This document shows, one piece after another, positions 50,451 to 58,766 of a stretch of 64,000 nucleotides of DNA. The notes below the pieces were generated by a model, which was given only the letters and a program-made list of their open reading frames with translations, was not told the origin of the DNA and searched no databases. The position numbers and the translations under genes are program-made. Every line of letters starts with the position of its first letter. Position 1 is the first letter of the stretch. Source of the stretch: an uncultured Oscillibacter sp. (lineage in GTDB: Bacteria > Bacillota > Clostridia > Oscillospirales > Oscillospiraceae). The stretch covers positions 3,726 to 67,725 of the forward strand of contig CAJTKE010000016.1 of assembly GCA_910576865.1 (NCBI GenBank), written 5' to 3'.

Positions 50451-51107
50451 TCAACGCCTCCCCCAGCGGTACCCGGCAGCGCTGAGGGCCAGGGAGAGAA
50501 GGAACATCCCCGCTAGGGCCAGCGCCCCCATCAGCAGGAGGAAGCCGGGGTCCCCCGCCAGGCTCACCAGGCCCTCCAGGTCTGCCACGGCCCACTTGCC
50601 GTCCTCAAAATTCTTGATGGCGAAAAACAGCAGGAAGGCCAGGGGAAAACTGGTAAACTGGGCAATCTGGTTTCCAAACCAGTAGTAAAAAGGCAGGCTG
50701 AACATTGCGAAGACCGGGGGAACGATGACAGCCGCCGCTACGGACAGTTCCAGCGCCTCCGGCAAAAAGGTCCCATACACGGCGAAGGACGCCAGATTCG
50801 ATACCACGGCCCCCGCGACGCTGACCGGCACCGTCAGCAGCAAAGCGGCGTACTTCCCCGCCATCACCTTCCCCACGCCCACCGGCATGGTCCGCTGATA
50901 GCTCCTCCAGGCCGTCTTCTCCTCCTTCTCCAGGGCTGTGAGGTGCAGTACGCCCACCATCATATCCAGGGCAAACGAGAACAGCATCCCGGCGTAAACG
51001 CCGCTCTCGAACCAAAACACGGCCAGGATTCCCCCCAGCACCGCCAGGACCACTTTGTCGAACCCCTTGAAAAACAGGCACAGGTCCTTGTAAATCATTC
51101 CTCGCAT
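50451..51107 (-). CDS. ABC-2 type transporter permease
   Basis: 218 aa with about six membrane spans, resembling the ABC2_membrane_2 group. It overlaps the ATPase gene by 13 bases and is the membrane half of the exporter. Substrate unknown; GntR-ATPase-permease trios of this type often protect against cell-envelope-active peptides. Confidence 0.82.
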   Translation of the reverse strand: MRGMIYKDLCLFFKGFDKVVLAVLGGILAVFWFESGVYAGMLFSFALDMMVGVLHLTALEKEEKTAWRSYQRTMPVGVGKVMAGKYAALLLTVPVSVAGAVVSNLASFAVYGTFLPEALELSVAAAVIVPPVFAMFSLPFYYWFGNQIAQFTSFPLAFLLFFAIKNFEDGKWAVADLEGLVSLAGDPGFLLLMGALALAGMFLLSLALSAAGYRWGRR

Positions 51108-51952
51108 GACGCTTCCCCCTTGATATAAAACAGCATGATGTCCTCCAGGGACGCGGCGTCCGCCACGGCCTTGGGATACTTCCTCCCGGCTTCGGCCCGG
51201 TCCCGGACCAGGTACTCCGCGCTGACTCCCGTCTCCCGGCGGACAATGTAGTCCGGCCGCTCCACCTCCGTGCCCTTGCCGCAGCGGAGGATGCCGTATT
51301 GGTCCAGAAGCACGTCCTTCTCCTCCTCGAAGACGATCTTCCCCTGGTGAATCAGCACCACATAGTCGGCGATCTTCTGGATATCCGAGGTGATATGGGA
51401 GGAGAAGAACACGGAATGCTCCTCGTCCTGAATAAAGTCCAGCAGGATGTCCAGAATCTCGTCCCGGATCACCGGGTCCAGGCCCGCCGTGGCCTCGTCC
51501 AGAATCAGCAGCCGGGGCCGGTGGGCCAAGGCGGCGGCAATGGACAGCTTCATCTTCATGCCCTTGGAGAAGGTCTTGACCCGCTTCCGCTCCGGCAGGG
51601 CGAAGCGCTTCAAATAGCCTCGGTACGCCTGGCCGTCCCAGACGGAATACACCCCGGAGAGGACTTTTTCCACGTCCAGAGGCGTGAAGACCTCCGGGAA
51701 ATTACAGGCGTCGAACACCACGCCCAGGTCATTTTTTACGGCGGGGTCCGCCGGGTCCCGGCCCAGGAGCTCCACGGTCCCGCCGTCCCGCTTCAGCTCG
51801 TTTAAAATCAGGCGGATGGTGGTGCTCTTCCCCGCGCCGTTCTCCCCGATGAAGCCCACGATGCGGCCCTTGGGCACCTGGAAGGACACGCGGTCCAGGG
51901 TGAAGCCCGGGAAGCGCTTGGTCAGGTCCCGGACCAGAATGTTGTTTTCCAT
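51095..51952 (-). CDS. ABC transporter ATP-binding protein
   Basis: 285 aa. Walker A 'GENGAGKSTT' (about residues 37-46), Walker B 'RLLILDEATAGLDPV' and an atypical signature region 'KTFSKGMKMKLSIAAAL'. It pairs with the next permease. It follows the GntR gene by 2 bases, behind GAAGGAG. Confidence 0.93.
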   Translation of the reverse strand: MENNILVRDLTKRFPGFTLDRVSFQVPKGRIVGFIGENGAGKSTTIRLILNELKRDGGTVELLGRDPADPAVKNDLGVVFDACNFPEVFTPLDVEKVLSGVYSVWDGQAYRGYLKRFALPERKRVKTFSKGMKMKLSIAAALAHRPRLLILDEATAGLDPVIRDEILDILLDFIQDEEHSVFFSSHITSDIQKIADYVVLIHQGKIVFEEEKDVLLDQYGILRCGKGTEVERPDYIVRRETGVSAEYLVRDRAEAGRKYPKAVADAASLEDIMLFYIKGEASCEE

Positions 51953-51954
51953 AG

Positions 51955-52332
51955 TCAGTCTCCTTCTTCGTAAAACAGGGCCAGAATGCCCGTCAGTTTT
52001 TCCAGCGGAATGCCGTGGGACCGGCCCAGCTCCGCCGCCCGCTGGAGGAGGCCCTCCGCCTCCCGGAGCCGCTCCTCCCGGATGAACTCCTGATTCTGCG
52101 CCGCCACGAAGCTGCCCTTGCCGGACACCGTCTCGATGAAGCCGTCCCGGGTCAGGTCCTCATAGGCCCGCTGGACCGTGATGACGCTGAGGTGCAGCTC
52201 CTTCGCCAGGGCCCGCATGGAGGGCAGCGCCTCCCCGGCGGTCAGGGTCCCGTCCATGATCTGGGTCTTGATCTGCCCGCAGATCTGCTCGTAGATCGGT
52301 TTCCCGCTGCTGTTGCTGATGAGGATGTCGAT
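51955..52332 (-). CDS. GntR family regulator (YtrA-like), apparent AUC start
   Basis: About 125 aa. A GntR winged helix ('SGKPIYEQICGQIKTQIMDG', 'LPSMRALAKELHLSVITVQRAYEDL') with a short YtrA-type tail. The first ATG in frame (52257) would delete the first helix of the domain. Going upstream, the only codons near a good ribosome site (AAGGGGG) that fit the normal N-terminus are ATC at 52332 (giving IDILISNSSGKPIYEQ) or ATA further up. I therefore place the start at a non-canonical AUC. It probably represses the ABC operon. Confidence 0.72.
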   Translation of the reverse strand: MDILISNSSGKPIYEQICGQIKTQIMDGTLTAGEALPSMRALAKELHLSVITVQRAYEDLTRDGFIETVSGKGSFVAAQNQEFIREERLREAEGLLQRAAELGRSHGIPLEKLTGILALFYEEGD

Positions 52333-52429
52333 AGGATCGCCCCCTTGTATTGTTTGTGCTGTGTGTACTGGTTCGTTAAGTACACTATAGACGCTTGCGG
52401 GCCGTTTGTCAAGAGGGAAAATAAAAAAA

Positions 52430-52512
52430 GTAGGGGCGGACCTATGTGTCCGCCCTTCTATAGGAAGTGCCGGGGCTTGGGGAGAAGGGCGGACACGCAG
52501 GTCCGCCCCTAC
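52430..52512. repeat. 83-bp palindromic repeat, copy 2
   Basis: Inverted ends GTAGGGGCGGACCT and AGGTCCGCCCCTAC with inner matches TGTGTCCGCCCTTCT / GAAGGGCGGACACGC. Same length and ends as the copy at 23948-24030; the central 25 bases differ. Confidence 0.88.
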
Positions 52513-52527
52513 TCCGCTTCTGCCGGT

Positions 52528-52995
52528 TCAATTGTCCTCTTCCCAAATCTCAAAGCGCGCCAGCCACGGACCGCCGTCTCCGTTGACCATTCCCACCACC
52601 TCCGGGGTAAGCGCGACCGGCTCCATACCGTCTGCGACATCCAGCCGCCGGTCTCCCGGCTCCAGGTAGAAGAACCACCGCGGGAGCGGCGCGCCGCCGG
52701 GCTGCTGGAGCATATCCGCCTCCAGCACCGTGGCCGCTGCGCCGGGATAGACCGTGTAGACCGGGTACTCCCAGAGTTCCGGGCCGCCGTCGTTGCTGAA
52801 GTCCCGCCCGACTTCCCGGACGTTGGAGATTTCAATCCTCAAGCCGCCGTACTCGAACAGCTCTGTCTCCCCCTTCGGCTGTTCCGAAGGGTCAAAGGCC
52901 GCCCAGAACAGGAACACCGCCAGCAGTGCGATTCCGGGGAACAGCAGGGACCGGTAGCGGTGGACCGGCCTCCTGGTGCGCTTTGCAGAACGCAT
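52528..52995 (-). CDS. Membrane-anchored hypothetical protein
   Basis: 155 aa. Basic N-terminus then one membrane span ('LLFPGIALLAVFLFWAAF', residues 17-34), with an acidic extracytoplasmic domain rich in Pro and Trp. No family recognised. ATG at 52995 behind AAAGGAGCG. Alone between the repeat and the rpmF operon. Confidence 0.62.
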   Translation of the reverse strand: MRSAKRTRRPVHRYRSLLFPGIALLAVFLFWAAFDPSEQPKGETELFEYGGLRIEISNVREVGRDFSNDGGPELWEYPVYTVYPGAAATVLEADMLQQPGGAPLPRWFFYLEPGDRRLDVADGMEPVALTPEVVGMVNGDGGPWLARFEIWEEDN

Positions 52996-53017
52996 GGGAC
53001 ACGCTCCTTTCCTCTTA

Positions 53018-53047
53018 CAAAAAAAGAGAGGAGCCCAGCTCCTCTCT
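53018..53047 (-). terminator. Terminator of yceD-rpmF
   Basis: A 10-bp stem AGAGAGGAGC with 3-base loop and T7 on the minus strand. Confidence 0.9.
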
Positions 53048-53063
53048 CTTGATCCGACAGAAC

Positions 53064-53258
53064 TTACTTCGAGACGACGGACTTCACGACCTTGATCTCC
53101 CGGCCGTTGTAAGTACCGCACTCCTGGCACATTCTGTGGGGCAGGTGCATCGCACCGCATTTCGGGCACACGACCAGATTGGGGGCCGTCAGCTTCCAGT
53201 GGGAGCTGCGCCGCTTGTCCCTTCTCGCTTTGGATACTTTACCCTTGGGTACTGCCAT
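53064..53258 (-). CDS. rpmF: 50S ribosomal protein L32
   Basis: 64 aa. 'MAVPKGKVSKARRDKRRSSH' and the zinc-ribbon Cys pairs 'CPKC' and 'CQEC' mark the zinc-containing (C+) form. Downstream of yceD, the conserved arrangement. Confidence 0.97.
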   Translation of the reverse strand: MAVPKGKVSKARRDKRRSSHWKLTAPNLVVCPKCGAMHLPHRMCQECGTYNGREIKVVKSVVSK

Positions 53259-53301
53259 TGTGACACCTCCTACTCATACAAAAGGCGCGGAGCGCTTCTC
53301 G

Positions 53302-53799
53302 TTATTTCTTATCCAAAAGGCTTGCCAGGGCCGCCAGCCGGGGGTCCGTCTCCTTTTTGCAGGAGCAGGGGCCGAGGTTCAAATCGGCGCCGCACCGGGG
53401 GCACAGTCCCTTGCAATCTTCCGAACACAGGATTTTGCTGTCCATGTCGAGGATGAAGGCCGTCCGGGCCAAGTCGCCCGCGTCCGCCTTCCCGTCCTCC
53501 AGCAGGACGATCTCGTCGCTCTCCTCATTCTGGAGTTCCTCCGCCAGCATGCAGCCGTAAGAGATCTCCTTCTCCAGGGGGAATTCCTTCCCGCAGCGGT
53601 CACAGACCGCGTCCAGCGTGGTCCGGGCCGTCAGGAACAGCTCCAGCAGGTCCGCCGTGTTGCGGACCTCCCCCTCCACCTCCACCGGGCGGTTCACAGG
53701 CCTGCGGCCGTCGAACTCCAGGTCGGACAGGTCCAGCGCGAACCGGAAGTCCAGCCGCTTGCCGGGGGTATGGAGGATGGGTCTTACATCAATTACCAT
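53302..53799 (-). CDS. yceD: DUF177 domain protein (YceD)
   Basis: 165 aa. 'TLDAVCDRCGKEFPL' and C-terminal 'CKGLCPRCGADLNLGPCSC' with Cys pairs are typical of the YceD family, linked to 23S rRNA accumulation and regularly upstream of rpmF. Confidence 0.9.
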   Translation of the reverse strand: MVIDVRPILHTPGKRLDFRFALDLSDLEFDGRRPVNRPVEVEGEVRNTADLLELFLTARTTLDAVCDRCGKEFPLEKEISYGCMLAEELQNEESDEIVLLEDGKADAGDLARTAFILDMDSKILCSEDCKGLCPRCGADLNLGPCSCKKETDPRLAALASLLDKK

Positions 53800-53883
53800 A
53801 AGCTACCTCGCAACGATACCTTACGTATTATAAAGGATGGTCCCGCCAATGTCAAACAATTTTTTCGTTTTTTGCCCTCTTTT

Positions 53884-54345
53884 TTATTCGTCGTCGTCGC
53901 AGCCCCCAAAGGGCAGGGCAATCCCCAAAAACGTGGGGCGGAATCCCTTGCGGATTTTCTCCAGGGAGACGGCTTTATAGGCCTCCTTGGGCCACCGGGC
54001 GGCCCAGCCCTCCCGGAGCTTCTCCTCCAGCGCCGCGCAGGCCGGGTCCTCCATCAGCACGGGGGCCAGGAAGCAGACGATCATCTGCTTGTCGCTGAGC
54101 ATCGCCATGGAGCGGTTCCAGGGCTTCTGCCGCCTCCAGCCCTCCGCCAGACCGTCCAGCAGAACCTCGGCCAGGGCCTCCACGCCCTCCTCCCCGTCCG
54201 CCAGGGCCGCCTCCCGGAAGAGGGGGGCGTACTTCGCCCGGTACTCCTGATACGCCCTGTCGTACTCCTTCCCGGTGAACCGGGCCAGCCAGGGCTTCCC
54301 GTCCTGGATGGCGGACAGGAGGGTCTCCACCTTCACTTCGCTCAT
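53884..54345 (-). CDS. Hypothetical protein
   Basis: 153 aa soluble, mostly helical, with conserved-looking 'YQEYRAKYAPLFREA' and 'NRSMAMLSDKQMIVCFLAPVLM' and a Cys-Asp-Asp-Asp-Glu end. No membrane span and no family recognised. A GTG three codons upstream is possible; ATG at 54345 is chosen. Divergent from the pseudouridine synthase. Confidence 0.62.
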   Translation of the reverse strand: MSEVKVETLLSAIQDGKPWLARFTGKEYDRAYQEYRAKYAPLFREAALADGEEGVEALAEVLLDGLAEGWRRQKPWNRSMAMLSDKQMIVCFLAPVLMEDPACAALEEKLREGWAARWPKEAYKAVSLEKIRKGFRPTFLGIALPFGGCDDDE

Positions 54346-54418
54346 GTTCCTCACTCTTTTCCTTTACAATTCCCCGCGAAACGGGTATGATGAAAAAAAC
54401 GCCCTCAGGAGGTCCGCC

Positions 54419-55381
54419 ATGCGGGAGCTCACCATCGGTAAAAACGACGCCGGACAGCGGCTGGACCGCTTCGTCGCCAAGAATCTGCCCCTCCTCCCCC
54501 CCGCCCTGCTGCAAAAGTACATCCGCCTCAAGCGGGTGAAGGTCAACGGGAAGGGGTCCAAGCGGGACGCCCGCCTCCAGGCGGGGGATGTCCTGCAATT
54601 ATACATCAACGACGAGTTCTTTGACAAGCCCAAAGAGGAAAATCTCTTTCTTTCCATCTTTCAGCCCCGGCTGAGCATCGTCTACGAGGACGAAAACCTC
54701 CTGCTGGCGGACAAGCGGCCCGGGCTGGTGGTCCACGCCGACGAGACGGAAAAGGTCAACACCCTGGTCAACCACATCCAGGCCTACCTTTATCAGAAGC
54801 GGGAGTGGAGCCCCCGGGACGAGCACGCCTTCGCCCCGGCCCTGTGCAACCGCATCGACCGGAACACCGGGGGCATTGTCATCGCCGCCAAAAACGCGGA
54901 GACCCTGCGGATCATCAATGAGAAGATACGGGCCCACGAGCTGGAAAAGTCCTACCTCTGCGTCACCGCGGGCCGCCCCCGGCCGGCGGAGGGGAAAATC
55001 GAGGGCTTTCTGTTGAAAGACGAGGTCAAGAAGCAGGTGGCTTTCTACCGCCGCCCCGTCCCCGGGGGGAAGTCCGCCGCCACGCTGTACCGGACCCTGG
55101 AGACCCGGGGGGCGCTGTCCCTGGTGGAGTGCCGGTTATTGACCGGGAGGACTCATCAGATCCGCGTCTCCATGGCGGAGATCGGCTGTCCCCTGCTGGG
55201 AGACGGGAAGTATGGCAACGGGGCCGTGAACCGGAAGTACCACGAGACCCGGCAGGCGCTGTACGCCTACAAGCTGGGGTTCGCGTTTCCCACAGACGCC
55301 GGAATTCTGAACTATCTCCGGGGCCGGGAGTTCACGGTGGAGGGTGTGCCCTTCAAAGAGAAGTATTTCCCTCAGGATTGA
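54419..55381 (+). CDS. RluA family pseudouridine synthase
   Basis: 320 aa. S4 domain (residues 1-70) then the catalytic domain with 'NRIDRNTGGIVIAAK', a variant of the RluA/RluD 'HRLDxxTSG' with the catalytic Asp kept, and 'LLTGRTHQIRVSMAEIG'. The NRIDRNTGG variant marks a Firmicutes subgroup of unknown target. ATG at 54419 behind CAGGAGG. Confidence 0.9.
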   Translation: MRELTIGKNDAGQRLDRFVAKNLPLLPPALLQKYIRLKRVKVNGKGSKRDARLQAGDVLQLYINDEFFDKPKEENLFLSIFQPRLSIVYEDENLLLADKRPGLVVHADETEKVNTLVNHIQAYLYQKREWSPRDEHAFAPALCNRIDRNTGGIVIAAKNAETLRIINEKIRAHELEKSYLCVTAGRPRPAEGKIEGFLLKDEVKKQVAFYRRPVPGGKSAATLYRTLETRGALSLVECRLLTGRTHQIRVSMAEIGCPLLGDGKYGNGAVNRKYHETRQALYAYKLGFAFPTDAGILNYLRGREFTVEGVPFKEKYFPQD

Positions 55382-55382
55382 A

Positions 55383-55411
55383 AAGCCCGCCCTCGACGGG
55401 TGGGCTTTTTT
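55383..55411. terminator. Bidirectional terminator between pseudouridine synthase and padR
   Basis: Stem AAGCCCGCCC with GGGTGGGCTT (G-U wobble) and TCGA loop, followed by T-run on the plus strand and with AAAA before it. Confidence 0.83.
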
Positions 55412-55713
55412 CACTCAATTCCCAGGGCCGTCAGGGCGTCCCGGGTCTCCCGCCAGGTCTCCAGCAGGGCGGCGTGGCGGGCCTCTCCGGCTTCCGTCAG
55501 GCGATAGTACTTCCGGGCGGGACCACCGGAGGTCTCCCCCTGGTAGCGCTCGGTGTACCCCTCCCGGCAGAGGCCGCGGAGGATGGCGTAAATGGCGCTC
55601 TCCTGCACGTCCGGGAAGACGGCGTGGAGGCGGCGCAGGAGCTCGTAGCCGTACTGGTCCCCCTGGACCATCAGGTGGAGCAGGCAGAGCTCCAGGAGGT
55701 CCTTTTTCAGCAT
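55411..55713 (-). CDS. PadR family transcriptional regulator
   Basis: 100 aa winged helix. 'DLLELCLLHLMVQGDQYGYELLRRL' and 'ESAIYAILRGLCREGYTERY' are typical. It overlaps the end of the upstream membrane-protein gene by 7 bases, so it is the second gene of the operon and probably controls the palindromic sites at 56522-56593. Confidence 0.9.
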   Translation of the reverse strand: MLKKDLLELCLLHLMVQGDQYGYELLRRLHAVFPDVQESAIYAILRGLCREGYTERYQGETSGGPARKYYRLTEAGEARHAALLETWRETRDALTALGIE

Positions 55714-56501
55714 AGGGATACCCCCGTTCCCAGGAGGCCCGCCGCCGTGATGAACGCCAGCCGTATCCAATAAGGCCCCTGCCAGCCAACACTGCTTTCA
55801 AAGGTCATGCTGGTAAGAATCTGCCACAAAAAAGAGTTCAGCACAACTCCCGTCAACCCCCATATGTACATGGCCCGCCAGCGGCGGTCCTCCAGACGGG
55901 ACTTGATAAGGCCGGTCATTCCCGCTGCTCCCGCGATCAGAGTGTTCAAGCAGATAATCAGGCGCACGGTCCAGGCCAAGTCTGGAAACAGGAAGTCGAT
56001 CACATCAAAGCGCTCCGCCAGAATAACCCAGAACAGAAACCACACCCAGGCGATTCCCAAGAGAATGAGGGCGAAGATCGGAAGGGTCCTTTTGGACGGG
56101 GCCCGCCCGGTTCCTCCGTTCCGCTGGAACCAGGCCAGCGGCAGCACAATCCCCAAAGGAAACAAGGGCATAGAGAGCCGGGCGATGCTCCCGTTGCTGT
56201 TCCAGAACATATGAGACCCAAACAGCCAAGCCGTCAGCGATAACTCCTCCAAGATCGGGTCAACCGCCGGCAGAAGCACGCAGGCCGACAAAACAAGAAA
56301 CACCGCCAGCCACCGCCGGTAGGCCTTTGGCTGGGCCAGCCGCCGGGCGGTCTCACGGGGACTTCCCACCTCCCGCCGCAGTTCCTCTTCTGTCCGCCCT
56401 TCCACAATCTCCCGGTAGTCCTCCAGCATCTCCGCCGCCTCCGCCGGAGGCAGGTACCACCGGGCCGCCCAGGTCAGCCGGGAGAGATAATCCCACCGCA
56501 T
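55707..56501 (-). CDS. HAAS/DUF1700-like membrane protein
   Basis: 264 aa. The N-terminal cytoplasmic part (residues 1-60, 'LPPAEAAEMLEDYREIVEG') resembles the HAAS/DUF1700 signalling domain usually paired with PadR regulators; about six membrane spans follow. ATG behind AAAGGAG. Function unknown. Confidence 0.8.
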   Translation of the reverse strand: MRWDYLSRLTWAARWYLPPAEAAEMLEDYREIVEGRTEEELRREVGSPRETARRLAQPKAYRRWLAVFLVLSACVLLPAVDPILEELSLTAWLFGSHMFWNSNGSIARLSMPLFPLGIVLPLAWFQRNGGTGRAPSKRTLPIFALILLGIAWVWFLFWVILAERFDVIDFLFPDLAWTVRLIICLNTLIAGAAGMTGLIKSRLEDRRWRAMYIWGLTGVVLNSFLWQILTSMTFESSVGWQGPYWIRLAFITAAGLLGTGVSLC

Positions 56502-56521
56502 AAAACCGCTCCTTTCGGAAC

Positions 56522-56593
56522 TACTGTAAATTTCACAGTAGCCGTTTTTTCCAGTATAATCCTGCCCCCTCTCAAAGTCAAGAGACTACTGTA
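56522..56593 (-). promoter_or_regulatory. Promoter and operators of the membrane protein-padR operon
   Basis: Minus-strand TTGACT (56582-56577), 17-base spacer, TATACT (56559-56554). A perfect inverted repeat CTACTGT-7-ACAGTAG (56522-56542) lies just downstream and a further CTACTGT half-site (56587-56593) just upstream. Likely PadR binding sites. Confidence 0.8.
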
Positions 56594-56627
56594 AAAAAAT
56601 CACTAGTTTTCGGCCCAACAATTCCCT

Positions 56628-56655
56628 TGACATTTGGGGGTACGCCTGTTATCAT
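56628..56655 (+). promoter_or_regulatory. Promoter of the pot operon
   Basis: TTGACA (56628-56633), 16-base spacer, TATCAT (56650-56655), with a leader of about 90 bases before potA. Confidence 0.68.
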
Positions 56656-56755
56656 GCGGGTATCGCTGAATTTCGACGGGAAGTCAAAACTCAAACGAGA
56701 AAAACCAACAGAGAAAAGAGGCAGAAAATTTCATCCAGGGAATGGGGGAGGATAC

Positions 56756-57922
56756 ATGTCCAAAGAGTTGATTCGCCTGCGGGATCTCTGCATGGCGTAC
56801 GACGACGAGCTGGTTCTCGATCACTTGAATCTTTACATCAATGACAAGGAGTTCCTCACACTGTTAGGGCCCAGCGGGTGCGGCAAGAGCACCACGCTGC
56901 GGATTATCGGCGGCTTCACGGCACCACTGTCGGGAGACGTCCTCTTTGACGGTGTGAGGATCAATGATGTCCCGCCCTATAAGCGGCAGATCAACACGGT
57001 GTTCCAGAAGTACGCGCTGTTCCCCCATCTGAACGTTTTCGAGAACGTGGCGTTCGGCCTCAGGATGCAGCGAAGGCCGGACCCGGCGGACCCCAGGCGC
57101 AAGACCAAGCTCCCGGAGGAGGAAATCCGGCAGCGGGTTCTGGAGATGCTGGAGGCCGTCAGCCTCAAGGGCTTTGAAAACCGGCGGACGGACGCTCTCT
57201 CCGGCGGCCAGCAGCAACGGGTGGCCATCGCCCGGGCGCTGGTGAACCGTCCCAAGGTGCTGCTTCTGGACGAACCCCTGGGCGCCCTCGACCTCAAGCT
57301 CCGCAAGGACATGCAGATCGAGCTGAAGCGCATCCAGCAGCAGGTGGGCATCACCTTTATATATGTCACGCACGACCAGGAGGAGGCCCTGACCATGTCC
57401 GACACCATCGTGGTCATGGACAAGGGCACCATCCAGCAGATCGGCACTCCTGAGGATATTTATAATGAACCCAAAAACGCCTTCGTGGCGGACTTCATCG
57501 GAGAGTCCAACATCATCGACGGCATCATGGTCCGGGATAAGCTGGTGCAGATGTACGGCCGGCAGTTCCCCTGCCTGGACGGCGGCTTCGCCGAGAATGA
57601 GCCGGTGGACGTGGTCATCCGGCCGGAGGACATCGACATCGTCCCTGTGGAGCAGGGACAGCTGACGGGCACCGTCACCAACGTCACCTTCAAGGGGATG
57701 CAGTACGACATCATCGTGGACTTCCGGGGCTTCAAGTGGCTGATTCAGACCACGGACCACTCCCCCGTGGGGGCCCGCATCGGCATCAAGATTGACCCCG
57801 ACGGCATCCATGTCATGAAAAAGAGCCGGTACTCCGGCCTGTACGGCGACTACTCCTCCTTCTCCGACGAGTACGACGAGCTGGACACGGTGGAACCGGA
57901 GGAGGGCGGAGATGAAGCCTAA
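56756..57922 (+). CDS. potA: Spermidine/putrescine ABC transporter ATP-binding protein
   Basis: 388 aa. Walker A 'GPSGCGKSTT' (about residues 37-46), signature 'LSGGQQQRVAIARAL', Walker B 'VLLLDEPLGALD', and a C-terminal TOBE regulatory domain. An acidic tail follows residue 360. ATG at 56756 behind GGGGGAGG. First gene of potA-potB-potCD. Confidence 0.94.
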   Translation: MSKELIRLRDLCMAYDDELVLDHLNLYINDKEFLTLLGPSGCGKSTTLRIIGGFTAPLSGDVLFDGVRINDVPPYKRQINTVFQKYALFPHLNVFENVAFGLRMQRRPDPADPRRKTKLPEEEIRQRVLEMLEAVSLKGFENRRTDALSGGQQQRVAIARALVNRPKVLLLDEPLGALDLKLRKDMQIELKRIQQQVGITFIYVTHDQEEALTMSDTIVVMDKGTIQQIGTPEDIYNEPKNAFVADFIGESNIIDGIMVRDKLVQMYGRQFPCLDGGFAENEPVDVVIRPEDIDIVPVEQGQLTGTVTNVTFKGMQYDIIVDFRGFKWLIQTTDHSPVGARIGIKIDPDGIHVMKKSRYSGLYGDYSSFSDEYDELDTVEPEEGGDEA

Positions 57923-58766
57923 GCTCTCCCGGTTCGCCATCCCCTACGTGGTTTGGATGGCCCTCTTCGTGGTGGCCCCCATCGTGCTGGTGGTGGTCTA
58001 CGCCTTCTCCAGCGACGCCGGGGGCTTCACCCTGGACAATTTCTCCCGCATGGGCACCTACGCCGTGGTGTTCGGCCGGTCCTTCAAGCTGGCCCTCATC
58101 GCCACGCTGATCTGCCTTGTCATCGGCTACCCGGTGAGCTACATGATGAGCCGGGAGGGCGAGCGCTTCCAGCGGGCGGCCATGGTGCTCATCATGCTGC
58201 CCATGTGGATCAACTTCCTGCTGCGGACCTACTCCTGGATGTCCATTCTGGAGAACAACGGCCTTTTGAACCGCCTTTTTCAGCGGCTGGGACTCCTGGC
58301 CCTGTACAACGGCCTCTTCGGCACAGAGCTGGAGTACTTCCCCATGATGAACACCCAGGGGGCGGTGGTGCTGGGCATGGTGTACAACTACCTGCCCTTC
58401 ATGATCCTGCCCATCTACTCCGTCATCGTGAAGCTGGACGGCTCCCTGGTGGAGGCCGCCCGGGACCTGGGGGCGGACGGCGTCAACGTCTTCCGCCGGG
58501 TCATTCTGCCCCTCAGCCTGCCGGGGGTCCTCTCCGGCATCACCATGGTCTTCGTCCCCTCGGTCTCCACCTTCGCCATCAGCAAGATGCTGGGCGGCGG
58601 CACGGAGCTGCTGCTGGGGGACCTGATTGAGCAGCAGTTCCTGGGCGGGGCCTACAATCCCCAGCTGGGTGCCGCCATCTCCCTGGTGATGATGGTCATC
58701 GTCGTCGTCTGCATGGTGGTCATGAACCGCTTTGGCGAGGGCGAGGAACAGGCGGTGATGCTATGA
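57912..58766 (+). CDS. potB: Spermidine/putrescine ABC transporter permease PotB
   Basis: 284 aa with six membrane spans and the EAA loop 'EAARDLGADGVNVFRRVILPLSLPGV'. Overlaps potA by 11 bases and potCD by 4. Confidence 0.93.
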   Translation: MKPKLSRFAIPYVVWMALFVVAPIVLVVVYAFSSDAGGFTLDNFSRMGTYAVVFGRSFKLALIATLICLVIGYPVSYMMSREGERFQRAAMVLIMLPMWINFLLRTYSWMSILENNGLLNRLFQRLGLLALYNGLFGTELEYFPMMNTQGAVVLGMVYNYLPFMILPIYSVIVKLDGSLVEAARDLGADGVNVFRRVILPLSLPGVLSGITMVFVPSVSTFAISKMLGGGTELLLGDLIEQQFLGGAYNPQLGAAISLVMMVIVVVCMVVMNRFGEGEEQAVML

